Counted from the first letter of the stretch, positions 34,174 to 44,246 are shown. The stretch: 64,000 nucleotides of DNA from Herpetosiphon sp042688385 (GCF_042688385.1 NZ_JBHUPY010000013.1:248001-312000); one strand, 5' to 3'. A program made the numbers and translations. The notes: generated by a model from the sequence alone, not told the origin.

Positions 34174-35634
34174 TTAGGGCCTAGGAATGGCAACCGAGGC
34201 TCGAATCGTCACTTCATAGCGGATGCCACTAGCATCGGTGCCAATATTGCGTGGATTTCCGCCCACAAAGGTCAACGATGCCTCGTTGATTTTAGCAGCA
34301 TTGCTAAATTCGGCAACTATTGCTTGGCGATATTGCTGCTTGAGTTGGTTGGCAATCTCTGTATCGGGTGTGCCTTCGGCAACACTCACTACAATATTTT
34401 TCTCAATCCAGCGATTGCTAGCTGCTTGTGGAATTGGCGTGACGCTGGCGGTTGGGCTTGAATTGAACAAATTGAGGATCTTTTGATCCATTCCAGGGAT
34501 GCCGAGCGCCAACAACGCTCCCACAACCAGCAAGGTCAACAGCGGAATCCATGGGCGGAAGCGCTTTTGGGGTTTGGCATTTGGTTTGGTATTTGGCTTA
34601 GTGGGCAAGGGTTGGCTTTTGGCCTTTGGTTTGGGCTTGGTGCTGCTGGTTGGGGCAGCTTTTTGCGGTTGCGGAATTGCGCCAACGCTGGCGGCCATGG
34701 CTGGTTTTTGTGGTTTTTGCTCCAGAATGACGGTTGGCTGTGGTTTGGGCTTGGGCTTGGGCTTATGCAACGATTCCAAGGGCAAGGCTGCGCGAAAGGC
34801 CGCCGCGCTCTTCCAACGCTTGCTAATTTCCATCTCCAAGGCTACGCTGATCGCTTGGGCAGTGGCGACCGAAACTTTGGGTGCTAAGTCGCGCACTGAT
34901 GGAAAGGAAAATGGCGCTTCATCACGCGGGTCGCGGCCAGTTAAAAGATGATGTAAGGTTGCGCCCAAGGCGTAAATATCCGATTGGGGCGTGGCTTGGC
35001 CTTGATATTGCTCAGGTGGCGAATAGCCAGGTGTGCCAATCAGCGTGCCACGTTCGTTGGGCTGAAACAATTTGGCGATGCCAAAATCGACAACTTTTAC
35101 ATTGCCAGTTTTGCGCTCGATCATAATATTCGAGGGCTTAACATCGCGGTAAATCAAGCGTCGTTCGTGCAAATAATCGAGTACATTGGCAATTTGCTCG
35201 GCCCAGCGCAAAACAGTTGGCTCATCAAATTGCTCGTTGGGTTGTTGGCGCTGCAAATCTTCTAAATCGTCGCCTTCGACAAAATCCATCGCGAGGTAAT
35301 AGCGCCCGCCATGCAAAAAATCGCCATAGACATGGGGAATTTGGGGGTGCTTTAATTCGCGCAGAATCGAGGCTTCTTCTTTAAAGCGTTCAATCGCCTC
35401 ATCGCGTTCGGCTTTATCGTTGAAACGATCGATCAACGATTTGAGCGCATAGCGTTTGCCGCTCTGATCGGTTGCTGCATAAACCGCTCCCATCCCGCCT
35501 TCTTTGATGGCACGGGTGATGCGGTAGCGATTGTTGAGAACTATATTATTGCCACATTGTTGGCAGAATTTGGCATCATTGCGATTATCGGTGCCACAGA
35601 TTGGACACAACGTTCGCTCGTTTTCTATACTCAT
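34174..35634 (-). CDS. Membrane Ser/Thr protein kinase with N-terminal zinc ribbon
   Basis: 486 residues. A Cys4 zinc ribbon (C10, C13, C24, C27) precedes a Hanks-type kinase domain at about 37-300: glycine loop EGGMGAVY, K65, catalytic D164 in IYRDVKPSN (Tyr in place of the His of HRD), D183 in VVDFGIAK, GTPGYSPPEQ. A Pro/Lys-rich linker, one transmembrane helix at about 360-380 (WIPLLTLLVVGALLALG) and a small extracytoplasmic domain follow. All key catalytic residues are present. Likely a sensor kinase; targets unknown. Confidence 0.92.
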   Translation of the reverse strand: MSIENERTLCPICGTDNRNDAKFCQQCGNNIVLNNRYRITRAIKEGGMGAVYAATDQSGKRYALKSLIDRFNDKAERDEAIERFKEEASILRELKHPQIPHVYGDFLHGGRYYLAMDFVEGDDLEDLQRQQPNEQFDEPTVLRWAEQIANVLDYLHERRLIYRDVKPSNIMIERKTGNVKVVDFGIAKLFQPNERGTLIGTPGYSPPEQYQGQATPQSDIYALGATLHHLLTGRDPRDEAPFSFPSVRDLAPKVSVATAQAISVALEMEISKRWKSAAAFRAALPLESLHKPKPKPKPQPTVILEQKPQKPAMAASVGAIPQPQKAAPTSSTKPKPKAKSQPLPTKPNTKPNAKPQKRFRPWIPLLTLLVVGALLALGIPGMDQKILNLFNSSPTASVTPIPQAASNRWIEKNIVVSVAEGTPDTEIANQLKQQYRQAIVAEFSNAAKINEASLTFVGGNPRNIGTDASGIRYEVTIRASVAIPRP

Positions 35635-35773
35635 ATCGATGGTTCCTTAGGCTCAGCACCCTTCCCTGTTGTATGCTACGCTATGCTGTGGGCAACTGTT
35701 GCAAGTCTAACACAGAAGTTCCAACGATGGCAGCGTTGCCCGATTAACAGTTGATTGGTTATGGAGGTTGATA

Positions 35774-35965
35774 ATGGCTCTATCAATTGATCAAATTTAC
35801 GATTATGCAGAAGCCCTGATTGCCCGCAAAACGCTTGATGGCGGCCAAATTGAGTTGCGGCAGACGCAGCGTTTGTGCGAATTTTTGGCTGAGCTGGCTC
35901 AACAAGCTGGCGATTCGGCCAATGCCCAACGCTTTACGCACTTAGCTCAATCCACTCAAGCCTAA
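35774..35965 (+). CDS. Small helical hypothetical protein
   Basis: 63 residues: MALSIDQIYDYAEALIARKT, then a helix rich in Gln/Ala. GGAGG lies 6 nt before ATG 35774. The next small gene starts 11 nt later, so the two are co-transcribed. No known domain. Confidence 0.62.
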   Translation: MALSIDQIYDYAEALIARKTLDGGQIELRQTQRLCEFLAELAQQAGDSANAQRFTHLAQSTQA

Positions 35966-35976
35966 GGAGCATAAAA

Positions 35977-36195
35977 ATGTTAACAATTGAATTGATTCAA
36001 CAGCATGTCCGTGATGCTATTGCCCAAGCGATTGAAGCCAAAAACCCTGCCGAATTGGCCCATTTGCAACAGATGGCTGGCCTGTTGATGAAACCTGCCC
36101 ATCTCCATAACGATCAAGAAACCGAATATGCTTTTCGGGTGCTGGCCGCCAAAGCGGCGAACGCCCGTGAAGCATTGCTGCAAAAAGAGGATTAA
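35977..36195 (+). CDS. Small helical hypothetical protein
   Basis: 72 residues, MLTIELIQQHVRDAIAQAIE, then KNPAELAHLQQMAGLLMKP. All alpha-helical and soluble. AAGGAG precedes the ATG. It ends 2 nt before the hydrolase start, so the three genes form an operon. No family recognised; loosely similar in composition to the preceding gene. Confidence 0.65.
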   Translation: MLTIELIQQHVRDAIAQAIEAKNPAELAHLQQMAGLLMKPAHLHNDQETEYAFRVLAAKAANAREALLQKED

Positions 36196-36197
36196 GC

Positions 36198-37064
36198 ATG
36201 CAGATTGAACATGCAACAGCCCTGATTAATGGCCTCAATTTGCATTATGTGCGGGCCGGCAGCGGGCCATTGGTCGTGCTCTTACACGGTTTTCCTGAGT
36301 TTTGGTATTCGTGGCGGCATCAAATTCCAGCCTTGGCCGAAACCCATACCGTGGTTGCGCTCGATCAACGGGGCTACAACCTTTCAGATAAACCAGCGTT
36401 ATGGCAGCACTACACAATCGATCTTTTAGTTGATGATGTGCGCGGATTAATCGAGCATTTGGGGTTTGAACGAGCGACAATTGTTGGCCACGATTGGGGC
36501 GGGGCGGTGGCGTGGACGTTTGCCATGCGCTATCACGGCTATGTTGAGCGCTTGGTAGTGATGAATCTGCCGCATCCTAAGCTGATGATCAAAAATCTTT
36601 GGACGAATCCGCGTCAGCTGCTTCGTTCGTGGTATATCTTTATGTTTCAACTGCCTAAGTTTCCAGAATGGCTGGCCAAACGCAATAATTTTGAGATGTT
36701 GACCAAAGCCTTGACTGGTGCTGTGCAACGGCCTGGCGTATTTAGCGCCGAGGATATTCAAGCCTATCACGAAGCTTGGAGCCAACCTGGGGCATTAACC
36801 GCGATGATCAATTGGTATCGGGCGTATGTGCGGCAGGGAATGAAGCATTTAAATCAATTAAGCACTCATTCGGTGCATGCACCAACCTTAATGATTTGGG
36901 GTACTGCCGATGGGGCGCTGGGCCAAGAATTAACCTATGGCACTGAGCGCTATGCTACCGACCTGCGGATTCGCTATTTAACTGATGTTAGCCATTGGGT
37001 GCAGCAAGAAGCTCCTAACGAAGTCAATGCCGTCTTGATCCCATTTGTACGGGGCGAGGGGTAG
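36198..37064 (+). CDS. Alpha/beta hydrolase, epoxide hydrolase / dehalogenase type
   Basis: 288 residues. HGFPEFWYSWRHQ supplies the oxyanion hole; the nucleophile is D99 in VGHDWGGAVAW; D238 in WGTADGALG and H266 in VSHWVQQEAP complete the triad. An Asp nucleophile separates it from esterases and places it with soluble epoxide hydrolases and haloacid/haloalkane dehalogenases. Natural substrate unknown. Last gene of the operon starting at 35774. Confidence 0.88.
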   Translation: MQIEHATALINGLNLHYVRAGSGPLVVLLHGFPEFWYSWRHQIPALAETHTVVALDQRGYNLSDKPALWQHYTIDLLVDDVRGLIEHLGFERATIVGHDWGGAVAWTFAMRYHGYVERLVVMNLPHPKLMIKNLWTNPRQLLRSWYIFMFQLPKFPEWLAKRNNFEMLTKALTGAVQRPGVFSAEDIQAYHEAWSQPGALTAMINWYRAYVRQGMKHLNQLSTHSVHAPTLMIWGTADGALGQELTYGTERYATDLRIRYLTDVSHWVQQEAPNEVNAVLIPFVRGEG

Positions 37065-37121
37065 GCCATGGTGGATTTCGCTAGACCAGATGTCTACCCC
37101 GCAAATAAGACACTAGTCATC

Positions 37122-37150
37122 CTGACGAACCTGTGAAGCCTTGTTATGAT
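37122..37150 (+). promoter_or_regulatory. Probable promoter of the sensor kinase / GGDEF-EAL operon
   Basis: CTGACG (37122-37127), 17-nt spacer, TATGAT (37145-37150). The predicted start near 37157 excludes the TTG at 37156 as initiation codon. Confidence 0.55.
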
Positions 37151-37191
37151 CTGCCTTGCCCAATTGGCTGATCATGAAAGGCGGTGCTGGT

Positions 37192-39810
37192 ATGGGTTTT
37201 CTACAACAATCTGATCCTGATCCATCACCAACGCTGCCCGTTGAACAGCAAGCGACGGCTTGGAATAGCGCATTAACCCAGTTTGTGAGCTGGATTGCCA
37301 ATGAAAGCCTCGCATGCGAAAGTCTTGTGCCCTATTTCAAACCGTGGTTGAGCAACCTCACCTCATGGCTCTTGTTCCTGCCGACCGATCCCAAAACCTT
37401 ACTCCAGAGCTTCGTAATTGGCCAGCACGAACTATACCAAGTAGTACCGCAATCAATTCGTTTGGCTTGGCTCGAAACCCATTATTTCAATGTAGCCCAA
37501 TCCTTACAAACGCCGCAACGCTTGGCAAATCCTGCTGAATTTGGCTTGCTTTTACCGCCGAGCGCTGCGCCGATTTGGCTGATTCCACTCCAAGCCTATG
37601 GTCGTTTATGGGGCATTGTGCTGCTAGAAGTCGTTGAGGCTAGCCCACCGAGCCAGCATCCGCTTTACACCATGCTGGCTCAAGCGCTTGCCAACCTCAG
37701 TTTACACCTTGATGCGCGTTATGCCCGCGAATACGAGGTGCAAGCCTACCAACGTATGCATATGATGAGCGAATCGTCGCATATTTTGGCGCATACTGGC
37801 TTGAATTTGGATCGCATGCTTTTGGCGATAAGCAAGCATTTATGCGAGCATTTTAGCGATGGTTGTATGCTGCAAATTTTGAGTATGGGTGAAACAAGCC
37901 ATATTCAGCAAGAAATGTTTTATCATCAACAAGCGGAGTATCGAACGCAGCTTTATCGAATGTCAGCAGAGTGGGCCGATCAAGTAGCTACTGATTCATT
38001 ACGTAATCAGGTATTAACGACGAATCAAGCTCTCGCATTAAATATTTACGAACATCAAGCGATTTTAGAAACCAGTGAATTTCAGCCGCTGCTTGGTGCC
38101 TATCAACTCAACAGTGTTTTGATTGTAGGCTTATACTGGAATGATCATCCAGTTGGTATATTGACTTTATTGCGTACTCACATCAATTTACCATTTATGC
38201 AAGAAGATCTTGATATTGCGCGTGATATTGGCACTCGTTTTGTGGAAGCGCTTGAGCAAACCCGTTTATATACTGAATTACATGAACAAGAGCAAGCATT
38301 AATGTTAATGGTGCGCCGTTTAGAAGAACAGGTTGAAGAACGCACCAATGCCTTATCTACAACCAACGTACAACTGAATCGTGAATTAGATCGTCGGCGC
38401 GCTACCGAAAAAGCCTTAGTCGAAAGCCAAGCGCTATTACGCAGTTTTTACGAAAGCACGCCAGTTATGATGGGTGTGGTCGAAATTACGCCCGAGGCCG
38501 ATTTAGTTTTGCTAGCTGCCAATACCATGACGATTAAACAATGGCACTTAGCAGCTGATTATTGCGAAATGACGATGAGCGAGCTAGGAATTCCACGCAT
38601 TGATATTGATCGCTGGATTCAATTTTTTCAGCGCAGCCGCACCAAAGGCCAACCAGAACATTTTGATTATATTGATCCGTTTGACCAAACGATTATGTAT
38701 AAAGCAACGTTAAGTCCAGTTGTTACAAGCTCACCAATTGATCAGCGGTTTTGTTTTGTGTTGGAAGATATTACCGAAAGTCGTAAGCTGCAACAATCGT
38801 TGGAGGAAAGTAAGCGTTTAGTTGAGCAAATTAATAATTCAATTCCATGTATTGTGTATATGTATGATGTGCGAATTAATCAAGTTACTTATATCAATCG
38901 TTCATTGAAATCAATGCTTGGTTATGCAGTAGACGAAATGGTTGGCATGGAAGAAATGGATTTACGCAGTTTAATTCATCCTGATGATTTACTTGAAATT
39001 GATGCCTATCTGCCAAGTCTCTATAACTCAAAACCAGGAACGATTATTCAAAATCGCTTTCGGTTTAAACATCGTGATGGTCAATGGCATTGGATTGTGA
39101 GCTATGATACGGTCTTCGAAAGTGATGAAACTGGCTATGCAACTTCAGTTTTATCTGCTTTGCAAGATGTAACCGAGCTTTATTTGCAGCGTGAACAATT
39201 GCAAGCATCGTTACAAGAAAAAATGGTGTTGCTGCAAGAAATTCATCATCGGGTTAAAAATAATTTGCAAATTGTTTCTAGTTTGCTTAATTTGCAAGCT
39301 CGCCAGATTACCGATGTAGCTACTCGTGATCGCTTTTTGGAAAGCCAAAGTCGCATTCATGCCATGGCTTTAGTTCACGAACAACTCTATCGTTCATCAG
39401 ATTTGCGTTCGATTGATTTAGCTGAATATATAAAACACTTGGTGCAATTTTTTCGCCGTTCACATACCAATCGACCCACAATTGCGGTTCAGGTTATGCT
39501 TGAACCAATTACGCTTAATACTGATACAACTATTCAAATAGGATTAATTATCAATGAACTCTTGACGAACAGTTTTAAACATGCTTTTCTTGCGCGAGAA
39601 GGCGGCACGATTTGGCTCAAAGGAAGCAGTAATCAACAGCATGTTGAGCTTGAAATTGGCGATGATGGAATTGGGCTGCCAGCCGATCGTCAAATCTCGA
39701 ATTCCATGGGCCTTGAATTGGTACATGCCCTGATTCGGCAATTGGGGGCCACAATCCAGCAACTTTCAACCTCTGGCACAGTCTTTAAGTTAACAATTCC
39801 ACATAAATAA
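37192..39810 (+). CDS. Soluble multi-sensor histidine kinase (GAF, PAS, HisKA_2)
   Basis: About 872 residues. An N-terminal GAF-like region (about 40-360), a coiled coil (EEQVEERTNALSTTNVQLNR) and two PAS domains (about 415-540 and 550-665, the second with WHWIVSYDTVFESDE) precede the kinase. The phospho-acceptor is H686 in EIHHRVKNNLQIVSSLLNLQ, the HisKA_2/HWE-related type, with NELLTNSFKHAF and GDDGIGLP in the ATPase domain. No membrane segment. ATG 37192 is preferred given the promoter; ATG 37174 is possible. It pairs with the next gene, 13 nt downstream. Confidence 0.88.
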   Translation: MGFLQQSDPDPSPTLPVEQQATAWNSALTQFVSWIANESLACESLVPYFKPWLSNLTSWLLFLPTDPKTLLQSFVIGQHELYQVVPQSIRLAWLETHYFNVAQSLQTPQRLANPAEFGLLLPPSAAPIWLIPLQAYGRLWGIVLLEVVEASPPSQHPLYTMLAQALANLSLHLDARYAREYEVQAYQRMHMMSESSHILAHTGLNLDRMLLAISKHLCEHFSDGCMLQILSMGETSHIQQEMFYHQQAEYRTQLYRMSAEWADQVATDSLRNQVLTTNQALALNIYEHQAILETSEFQPLLGAYQLNSVLIVGLYWNDHPVGILTLLRTHINLPFMQEDLDIARDIGTRFVEALEQTRLYTELHEQEQALMLMVRRLEEQVEERTNALSTTNVQLNRELDRRRATEKALVESQALLRSFYESTPVMMGVVEITPEADLVLLAANTMTIKQWHLAADYCEMTMSELGIPRIDIDRWIQFFQRSRTKGQPEHFDYIDPFDQTIMYKATLSPVVTSSPIDQRFCFVLEDITESRKLQQSLEESKRLVEQINNSIPCIVYMYDVRINQVTYINRSLKSMLGYAVDEMVGMEEMDLRSLIHPDDLLEIDAYLPSLYNSKPGTIIQNRFRFKHRDGQWHWIVSYDTVFESDETGYATSVLSALQDVTELYLQREQLQASLQEKMVLLQEIHHRVKNNLQIVSSLLNLQARQITDVATRDRFLESQSRIHAMALVHEQLYRSSDLRSIDLAEYIKHLVQFFRRSHTNRPTIAVQVMLEPITLNTDTTIQIGLIINELLTNSFKHAFLAREGGTIWLKGSSNQQHVELEIGDDGIGLPADRQISNSMGLELVHALIRQLGATIQQLSTSGTVFKLTIPHK

Positions 39811-39823
39811 AGGATTTTGCGTA

Positions 39824-41932
39824 ATGAGTAAAGCAAGTATTGTGATAGTTGAAGATGAAGTGATTGTGGCCTTGGATATGCAGCAGGCGCTCAGGGCGGC
39901 TGGCTACAATGTGATTGGCAGTTTTAGCCGTGGCGAAGATGCACTGGATTTTATTGCCCAACAATGCCCTGATTTGGTGGTGATGGATATTCATTTGCAA
40001 GGCAAGCTTGATGGAATTAGCACTGCTGAACAGCTGCAAAAAATCTATGGCCTACCAATTATTTACCTGACCGCCTATTCCGATTCGGAAACCTTGGGTC
40101 GCGCCAAAGCGACCGAGCCATATGCCTACTTGGTCAAGCCGTTTGAAGATCGCGATTTGCTGAGCGCAATCGAGATGGGCTTATATCGCCATCGGGTTGA
40201 TCAGCGCTTGCGACGGATGGAGCGGTTGTATTCAAGCACCTTGAATAGTGTTGATGATGCAATTATTACGACCGATACTGCTGGCTTGATCAAATTTGCT
40301 AACCCAACTGCGAGCAATTTACTGCATGTTCCCAACGATGCCTTGGTTGGGCAATTTATTGGCAATGTCGTGAAATTGCTTGATCGTGAAAGCCAAATGA
40401 TCTATCAATTTGATCTCGAATACTTAATTCAGCAACCAAATCATCATCTTTTATTGCCCCGTCAAATGTTGGTGAATGATCAAGAGCAATTGATGGTTGC
40501 GCCGAGTATTTCGCAAATTCGCGAAGAAGATGAAAAAATTGCGGGAATTGTGTTGGTATTGCGCGATATGCGCGATCTTGATGCTGCCGAAGAACACATT
40601 CGCCACCAAGCAATGCACGATGCTCTAACAGGCTTATCGAATCGGAATGTGTTTATCAATCGCTTGCAATATATTCTTGATCATTATCATTTGCAACATC
40701 AACACGCTGTGCTCTTTATTGATCTTGATCGTTTTAAAGTTATCAACGATAGTTTAGGTCATATTGTTGGCGATAAATTATTAATTCAAGTTGGCCAACG
40801 CTTGGAGCGTTGTATTCGCTCACATGATTTAGTTGCGCGCTTAGGTGGCGATGAATTTACGATTTTGCTCGATGGAATTCATGATCTACACGATGTGTTG
40901 CGCATAACCGATCGTTTATTAACTGTGGTTGCCGAGCCATATCATATTGATGGCTATAAAGTGTTTACTGCGGCCAGCATTGGGATTGTGGTGATCGACG
41001 ATCATTATAAACATTATCACGAAGTGCTGCGCGACGTGGATAGCGCAATGTATCGGGCGAAATCGCAGGGCCGTGGTTGTCGGGCAGTGTTTGATGCTGA
41101 AATGCATGTTGAGGCCTTGCGCACCTTGCAAGTTGAGGTTGAATTGCGGCGTGCAGTTGAACGCAACGAATTGTGCTTGCACTATCAGCCAATTATCAAG
41201 CTGGCGACTGGCGAATTATCGGGCTTTGAGGCCTTATTGCGTTGGAATCACCCAACCCAAGGCGTAATTGGCCCAGCCTCATTTTTTGCGATTGCCGAGG
41301 AAACCGGCATTTTGGCTCAAATTGGCTGGAAGCTGTTGCGCGAATCGTGCGAGCAAATTTGGGCTTGGCAAACCGAGTTTCAATTTCATCCGCCCTTGGA
41401 ATTAAGCGTTAATTTTACCCATCGCCAATTTTTTCAGGCCAATTTAATTCAACAAGTGCAAACTATTTTGGCTGAAACTGGCATGCCTGCGCGCCATTTG
41501 TGCGCCGAAATTACCGAAGGCGTGATGATGCAAAGCAATCGGGCGGTTGAGGTAATGCGCGAACTACGTGAGTTGGGTGTTCAGGTGCATATTGATGATT
41601 TTGGCACTGGCTATGCGTCGCTTAATTTGTTACATAATGCGCCAATTGATGTATTGAAGATTGATCGGGCTTTTATTCACACCGACGGCGGGGCCAGCAA
41701 TCATTCAATCGCCCAGTTGATTAGCTTGATGGCGCGCTCGTTGGGTTGTGCCGTGGTTGCCGAGGGCGTGGAAGATGCCAAAACTGCCCAGATGTTGATT
41801 GAAATGGGCTGTGATTTTGGCCAAGGCTGGTGGTATTCCAAGGCGTTGCCGCCAGAAGAAGCCCACGCGTTAATTAGCCGTTTTGCTCAAGGCCATGTCA
41901 TGGTTCCGCTCAACGCCAACGTTGCGCAATAG
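39824..41932 (+). CDS. Response regulator with PAS, GGDEF and EAL domains
   Basis: 702 residues. Receiver 1-120 with D55 in VVMDIHLQG; PAS at about 135-255; GGDEF domain with intact GGDEF at 341-345 and SLGHIVGDKLL; EAL domain with E469 in FEALLRW, plus DDFGTGYASLNLL and ENITEG-like CAEITEGV. Both the diguanylate cyclase and the phosphodiesterase sites look intact, so it could make or break c-di-GMP depending on phosphorylation. Coupled to the upstream kinase. Confidence 0.93.
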   Translation: MSKASIVIVEDEVIVALDMQQALRAAGYNVIGSFSRGEDALDFIAQQCPDLVVMDIHLQGKLDGISTAEQLQKIYGLPIIYLTAYSDSETLGRAKATEPYAYLVKPFEDRDLLSAIEMGLYRHRVDQRLRRMERLYSSTLNSVDDAIITTDTAGLIKFANPTASNLLHVPNDALVGQFIGNVVKLLDRESQMIYQFDLEYLIQQPNHHLLLPRQMLVNDQEQLMVAPSISQIREEDEKIAGIVLVLRDMRDLDAAEEHIRHQAMHDALTGLSNRNVFINRLQYILDHYHLQHQHAVLFIDLDRFKVINDSLGHIVGDKLLIQVGQRLERCIRSHDLVARLGGDEFTILLDGIHDLHDVLRITDRLLTVVAEPYHIDGYKVFTAASIGIVVIDDHYKHYHEVLRDVDSAMYRAKSQGRGCRAVFDAEMHVEALRTLQVEVELRRAVERNELCLHYQPIIKLATGELSGFEALLRWNHPTQGVIGPASFFAIAEETGILAQIGWKLLRESCEQIWAWQTEFQFHPPLELSVNFTHRQFFQANLIQQVQTILAETGMPARHLCAEITEGVMMQSNRAVEVMRELRELGVQVHIDDFGTGYASLNLLHNAPIDVLKIDRAFIHTDGGASNHSIAQLISLMARSLGCAVVAEGVEDAKTAQMLIEMGCDFGQGWWYSKALPPEEAHALISRFAQGHVMVPLNANVAQ

Positions 41933-42085
41933 GAGATTTTCAATCCAAAAGGGTATATTGATATAACAGCGTAGTAGTTTGAGTTCTCAGTGGGGAGCAA
42001 TTCGGTAATATTGGGCGGCAATTGCACAGATTGATGATTGATTGGCTGCTACAAAAAGAAGTTGAATTTTGCTTATGCTTTTATG

Positions 42086-42106
42086 TTAGTGCTACGATAG
42101 CACTAG
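42086..42106. other. Short dyad downstream of the GGDEF-EAL gene
   Basis: TTAGTGCTA-CGA-TAGCACTAG is a dyad of 8-9 bp without a T-run. It may be a weak terminator or operator in the otherwise featureless convergent gap 41933-42161. Confidence 0.3.
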
Positions 42107-42161
42107 AATAATGGCTGTCAAATTTCCCTTCTTGCCTTCAACTCTCTTCTCATAACCTAAA

Positions 42162-42803
42162 TTACGGCTCGATCATGCCGCGGCGAATGGCATATTTAAC
42201 CAAGTCGGTGCGATCGTGCAGGTCGAGTTTTTCCATAATATTGGTGCGATGGCTTTGCACAGTTTTAACGCTAATCACCAATTGGGCGGCAATTTGGCGG
42301 TTAGTCAAGCCTTCGGCAACCAATTTCAAGACCTCTAATTCACGCTCGGTCAAATCGGCAAACTTCACAGTATCGCTATCGCCCAGTTGGTTGAGCTTGG
42401 CAATCAAGGCGGGGTCGAGATAGGAATCTCCACGTTGCACAGCGCGAATCGCCGAAACCAACTCGGTGGCGGCGGCGCGTTTGAGCACATAGCCAGTTGC
42501 GCCAGCCCGTAGCGCTTCCTTGAGATATTCCTCGCCTTCGTGCATGCTCAAAAAGATGACTTTGGTTTCTGGCGAGCGCGAACGAATCTCGCGGGCTGCA
42601 GCAAGGCCGTTCATGCCAGGCATGGCAATATCCAAGACCGCCAAATCGGGGTGCAAGGCATCGGCCAGATCGACAGCTTCAGTTCCATCGTTGGCCGTGC
42701 CGACGACCCGAAAATCGGGCTGCGCTTCCAAAACCATGCGCACGCCATCGCGCATGACGGCGTGATCGTCGGCCAATAAAATTGTTATTTCGGCAATTGC
42801 CAT
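42162..42803 (-). CDS. NarL/LuxR-family response regulator
   Basis: 213 residues. Receiver with D12/D13 and phospho-acceptor D58 in LAVLDIAMPGMNG; C-terminal LuxR-type helix-turn-helix with LTERELEVLKLVAEGLTNRQ and SVKTVQSHRTNIMEKL. DNA-binding transcription regulator, activated by the kinase 11 nt upstream in the same operon. Confidence 0.95.
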   Translation of the reverse strand: MAIAEITILLADDHAVMRDGVRMVLEAQPDFRVVGTANDGTEAVDLADALHPDLAVLDIAMPGMNGLAAAREIRSRSPETKVIFLSMHEGEEYLKEALRAGATGYVLKRAAATELVSAIRAVQRGDSYLDPALIAKLNQLGDSDTVKFADLTERELEVLKLVAEGLTNRQIAAQLVISVKTVQSHRTNIMEKLDLHDRTDLVKYAIRRGMIEP

Positions 42804-42814
42804 AGCACAATCCT

Positions 42815-43855
42815 TTAGGCGGCGCTGGCTTGGGTAACTGGCTCTAGGGGAACGGTGATTGTCAATTCGGTGCCAATGCTTGGAGCACTATCAATCACCA
42901 TGGTTCCGCCGAGCAGGTTAATCCGCTCATACATGCCGAACATGCCGACCCCACGGCCATCACGCTCGGGATTGATTGTATTGGGATCGAAGCCAACGCC
43001 ATTATCTTCAACCCTAGCCCGTACAATTTGGGGATTAGTGAGGTCAATATCGACCTCAACATACGAGGCTTGAGCGTGTTTTACAATATTGCTGAATGCT
43101 TCTTGGAGCATGCGATAGAGTGCAGTTTCGACGGCTGAGGGCAAGCGCCGTTCCTCGCCACGCACCTGCACATCAACCCGAATGCCGCGATGGGCTAGAC
43201 GTTCGGCTGCTTGGGCGCGCACGGCGGCAGCCAAGCCAAGATCGTCAAGTTGCGATGGACGTAAATCGGCAATAATCGTGCGCACGCCTTCGAGTGTATT
43301 TCCCGCCAAATCGCGTAGGCCAATCAGCCGTTCACGAACTGCCTGCGCTTGTGGATTTTGGGCGGCAGTTTCTGCATAGATCACCAAGGTTGCTAGCGAT
43401 TGAGCTGTATCATCGTGCAATTCACGGGCGATCCGTCGCCGCTCTTCTTCTTGCGCGTTGATAACTTGCTGAGTTAGGCGCTCGGTCAAGGCGCGTGAAC
43501 GCTCGATTGCCCGTGTGTCGTCCTCAACTTGATCAAGCATTGCATTAAAGGCTTGCGAAAGTTGGGCAATTTGGGTATCGCCAGCGGTGGTTTGGGGCAC
43601 GCGCACGCTCAAATCGCCGTCGGTAACCCGTTCGGCGGCAATTTGCAGATTGGTGAGTGGGCCTAAGGCCACCCGCAAAACCACATAATTGACCGCCACG
43701 CTGAGCACAACACCGATCAGCGAAAAAACAACCGTCAAGGTCAGGCCTTCGGTTGTTGCTAAGCGGCGCGTGATTGCCGTGCCAGCGATTGCGCCCAAAC
43801 AAACTATTGCACTATTGCCAATTAAAATCTGGTAAATCAGTGGTATCCGTCGCAT
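42815..43855 (-). CDS. NarX-type membrane histidine kinase
   Basis: 346 residues. Two N-terminal membrane helices (IGNSAIVCLGAIAGTAI, LTVVFSLIGVVLSVAVNYV), a HAMP domain (PLTNLQIAAERVTDGDLSVR), HisKA_3 phospho-acceptor in RRRIARELHDDTAQSLATLV, and an ATPase domain (VEDNGVGFDP, GRGVGMFGMYER). The loop between the helices is very short, so it probably senses a membrane or intracellular cue. Cognate to the following regulator gene. Confidence 0.93.
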   Translation of the reverse strand: MRRIPLIYQILIGNSAIVCLGAIAGTAITRRLATTEGLTLTVVFSLIGVVLSVAVNYVVLRVALGPLTNLQIAAERVTDGDLSVRVPQTTAGDTQIAQLSQAFNAMLDQVEDDTRAIERSRALTERLTQQVINAQEEERRRIARELHDDTAQSLATLVIYAETAAQNPQAQAVRERLIGLRDLAGNTLEGVRTIIADLRPSQLDDLGLAAAVRAQAAERLAHRGIRVDVQVRGEERRLPSAVETALYRMLQEAFSNIVKHAQASYVEVDIDLTNPQIVRARVEDNGVGFDPNTINPERDGRGVGMFGMYERINLLGGTMVIDSAPSIGTELTITVPLEPVTQASAA

Positions 43856-43910
43856 AGCTGTATTGTATCATCAACCATCAATCTTTTAAATCAAGATTGA
43901 GCCCTAGATT

Positions 43911-44246
43911 TTAGCCCAATAGAATCAGCAGAACGACCCCAAGCCCTGCTGCGCAGCCAAGCAAAACCAATCCATAGGCCAAGCGCGCAAACTGCCATGG
44001 CATCCAGCTAAAGCGCAGGCTCAGCAAATCGCGCAGGCTGCGCCGATAGCGATGGTGGTGATTTGGCGTTCGTTGCACTGCTAAAGCATAGACCGCGATT
44101 AATCCGGCAACACAGCTATGCACAATTGTTTGCAAAAGCAAGGCCCATGAAAATGGCTGCCAAAGCATGTTAATCACGGCTGCGCTGGCGATCAAGGCAG
44201 CAGCAAGCCAAAATAGCGTAACAAAGCGAATTTTTGTTCGTAGCAC
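43911..44246 (-). CDS. Small integral membrane hypothetical protein
   Basis: 111 residues. Hydrophobic segments at about 8-28, 34-58 and 85-111, separated by a basic His/Arg-rich loop (RTPNHHHRYRRSLRDLL). Composition and helices make a real membrane protein likely; no family recognised. It lies between the tRNA terminator and the NarX-type kinase on the same strand. Confidence 0.6.
   Translation of the reverse strand: MLRTKIRFVTLFWLAAALIASAAVINMLWQPFSWALLLQTIVHSCVAGLIAVYALAVQRTPNHHHRYRRSLRDLLSLRFSWMPWQFARLAYGLVLLGCAAGLGVVLLILLG

Noticed and set aside
34499..34951. Gly/Leu-rich plus-strand frames
   Set aside because: Shadow of the Pro/Lys-rich linker of the Ser/Thr kinase on the opposite strand.
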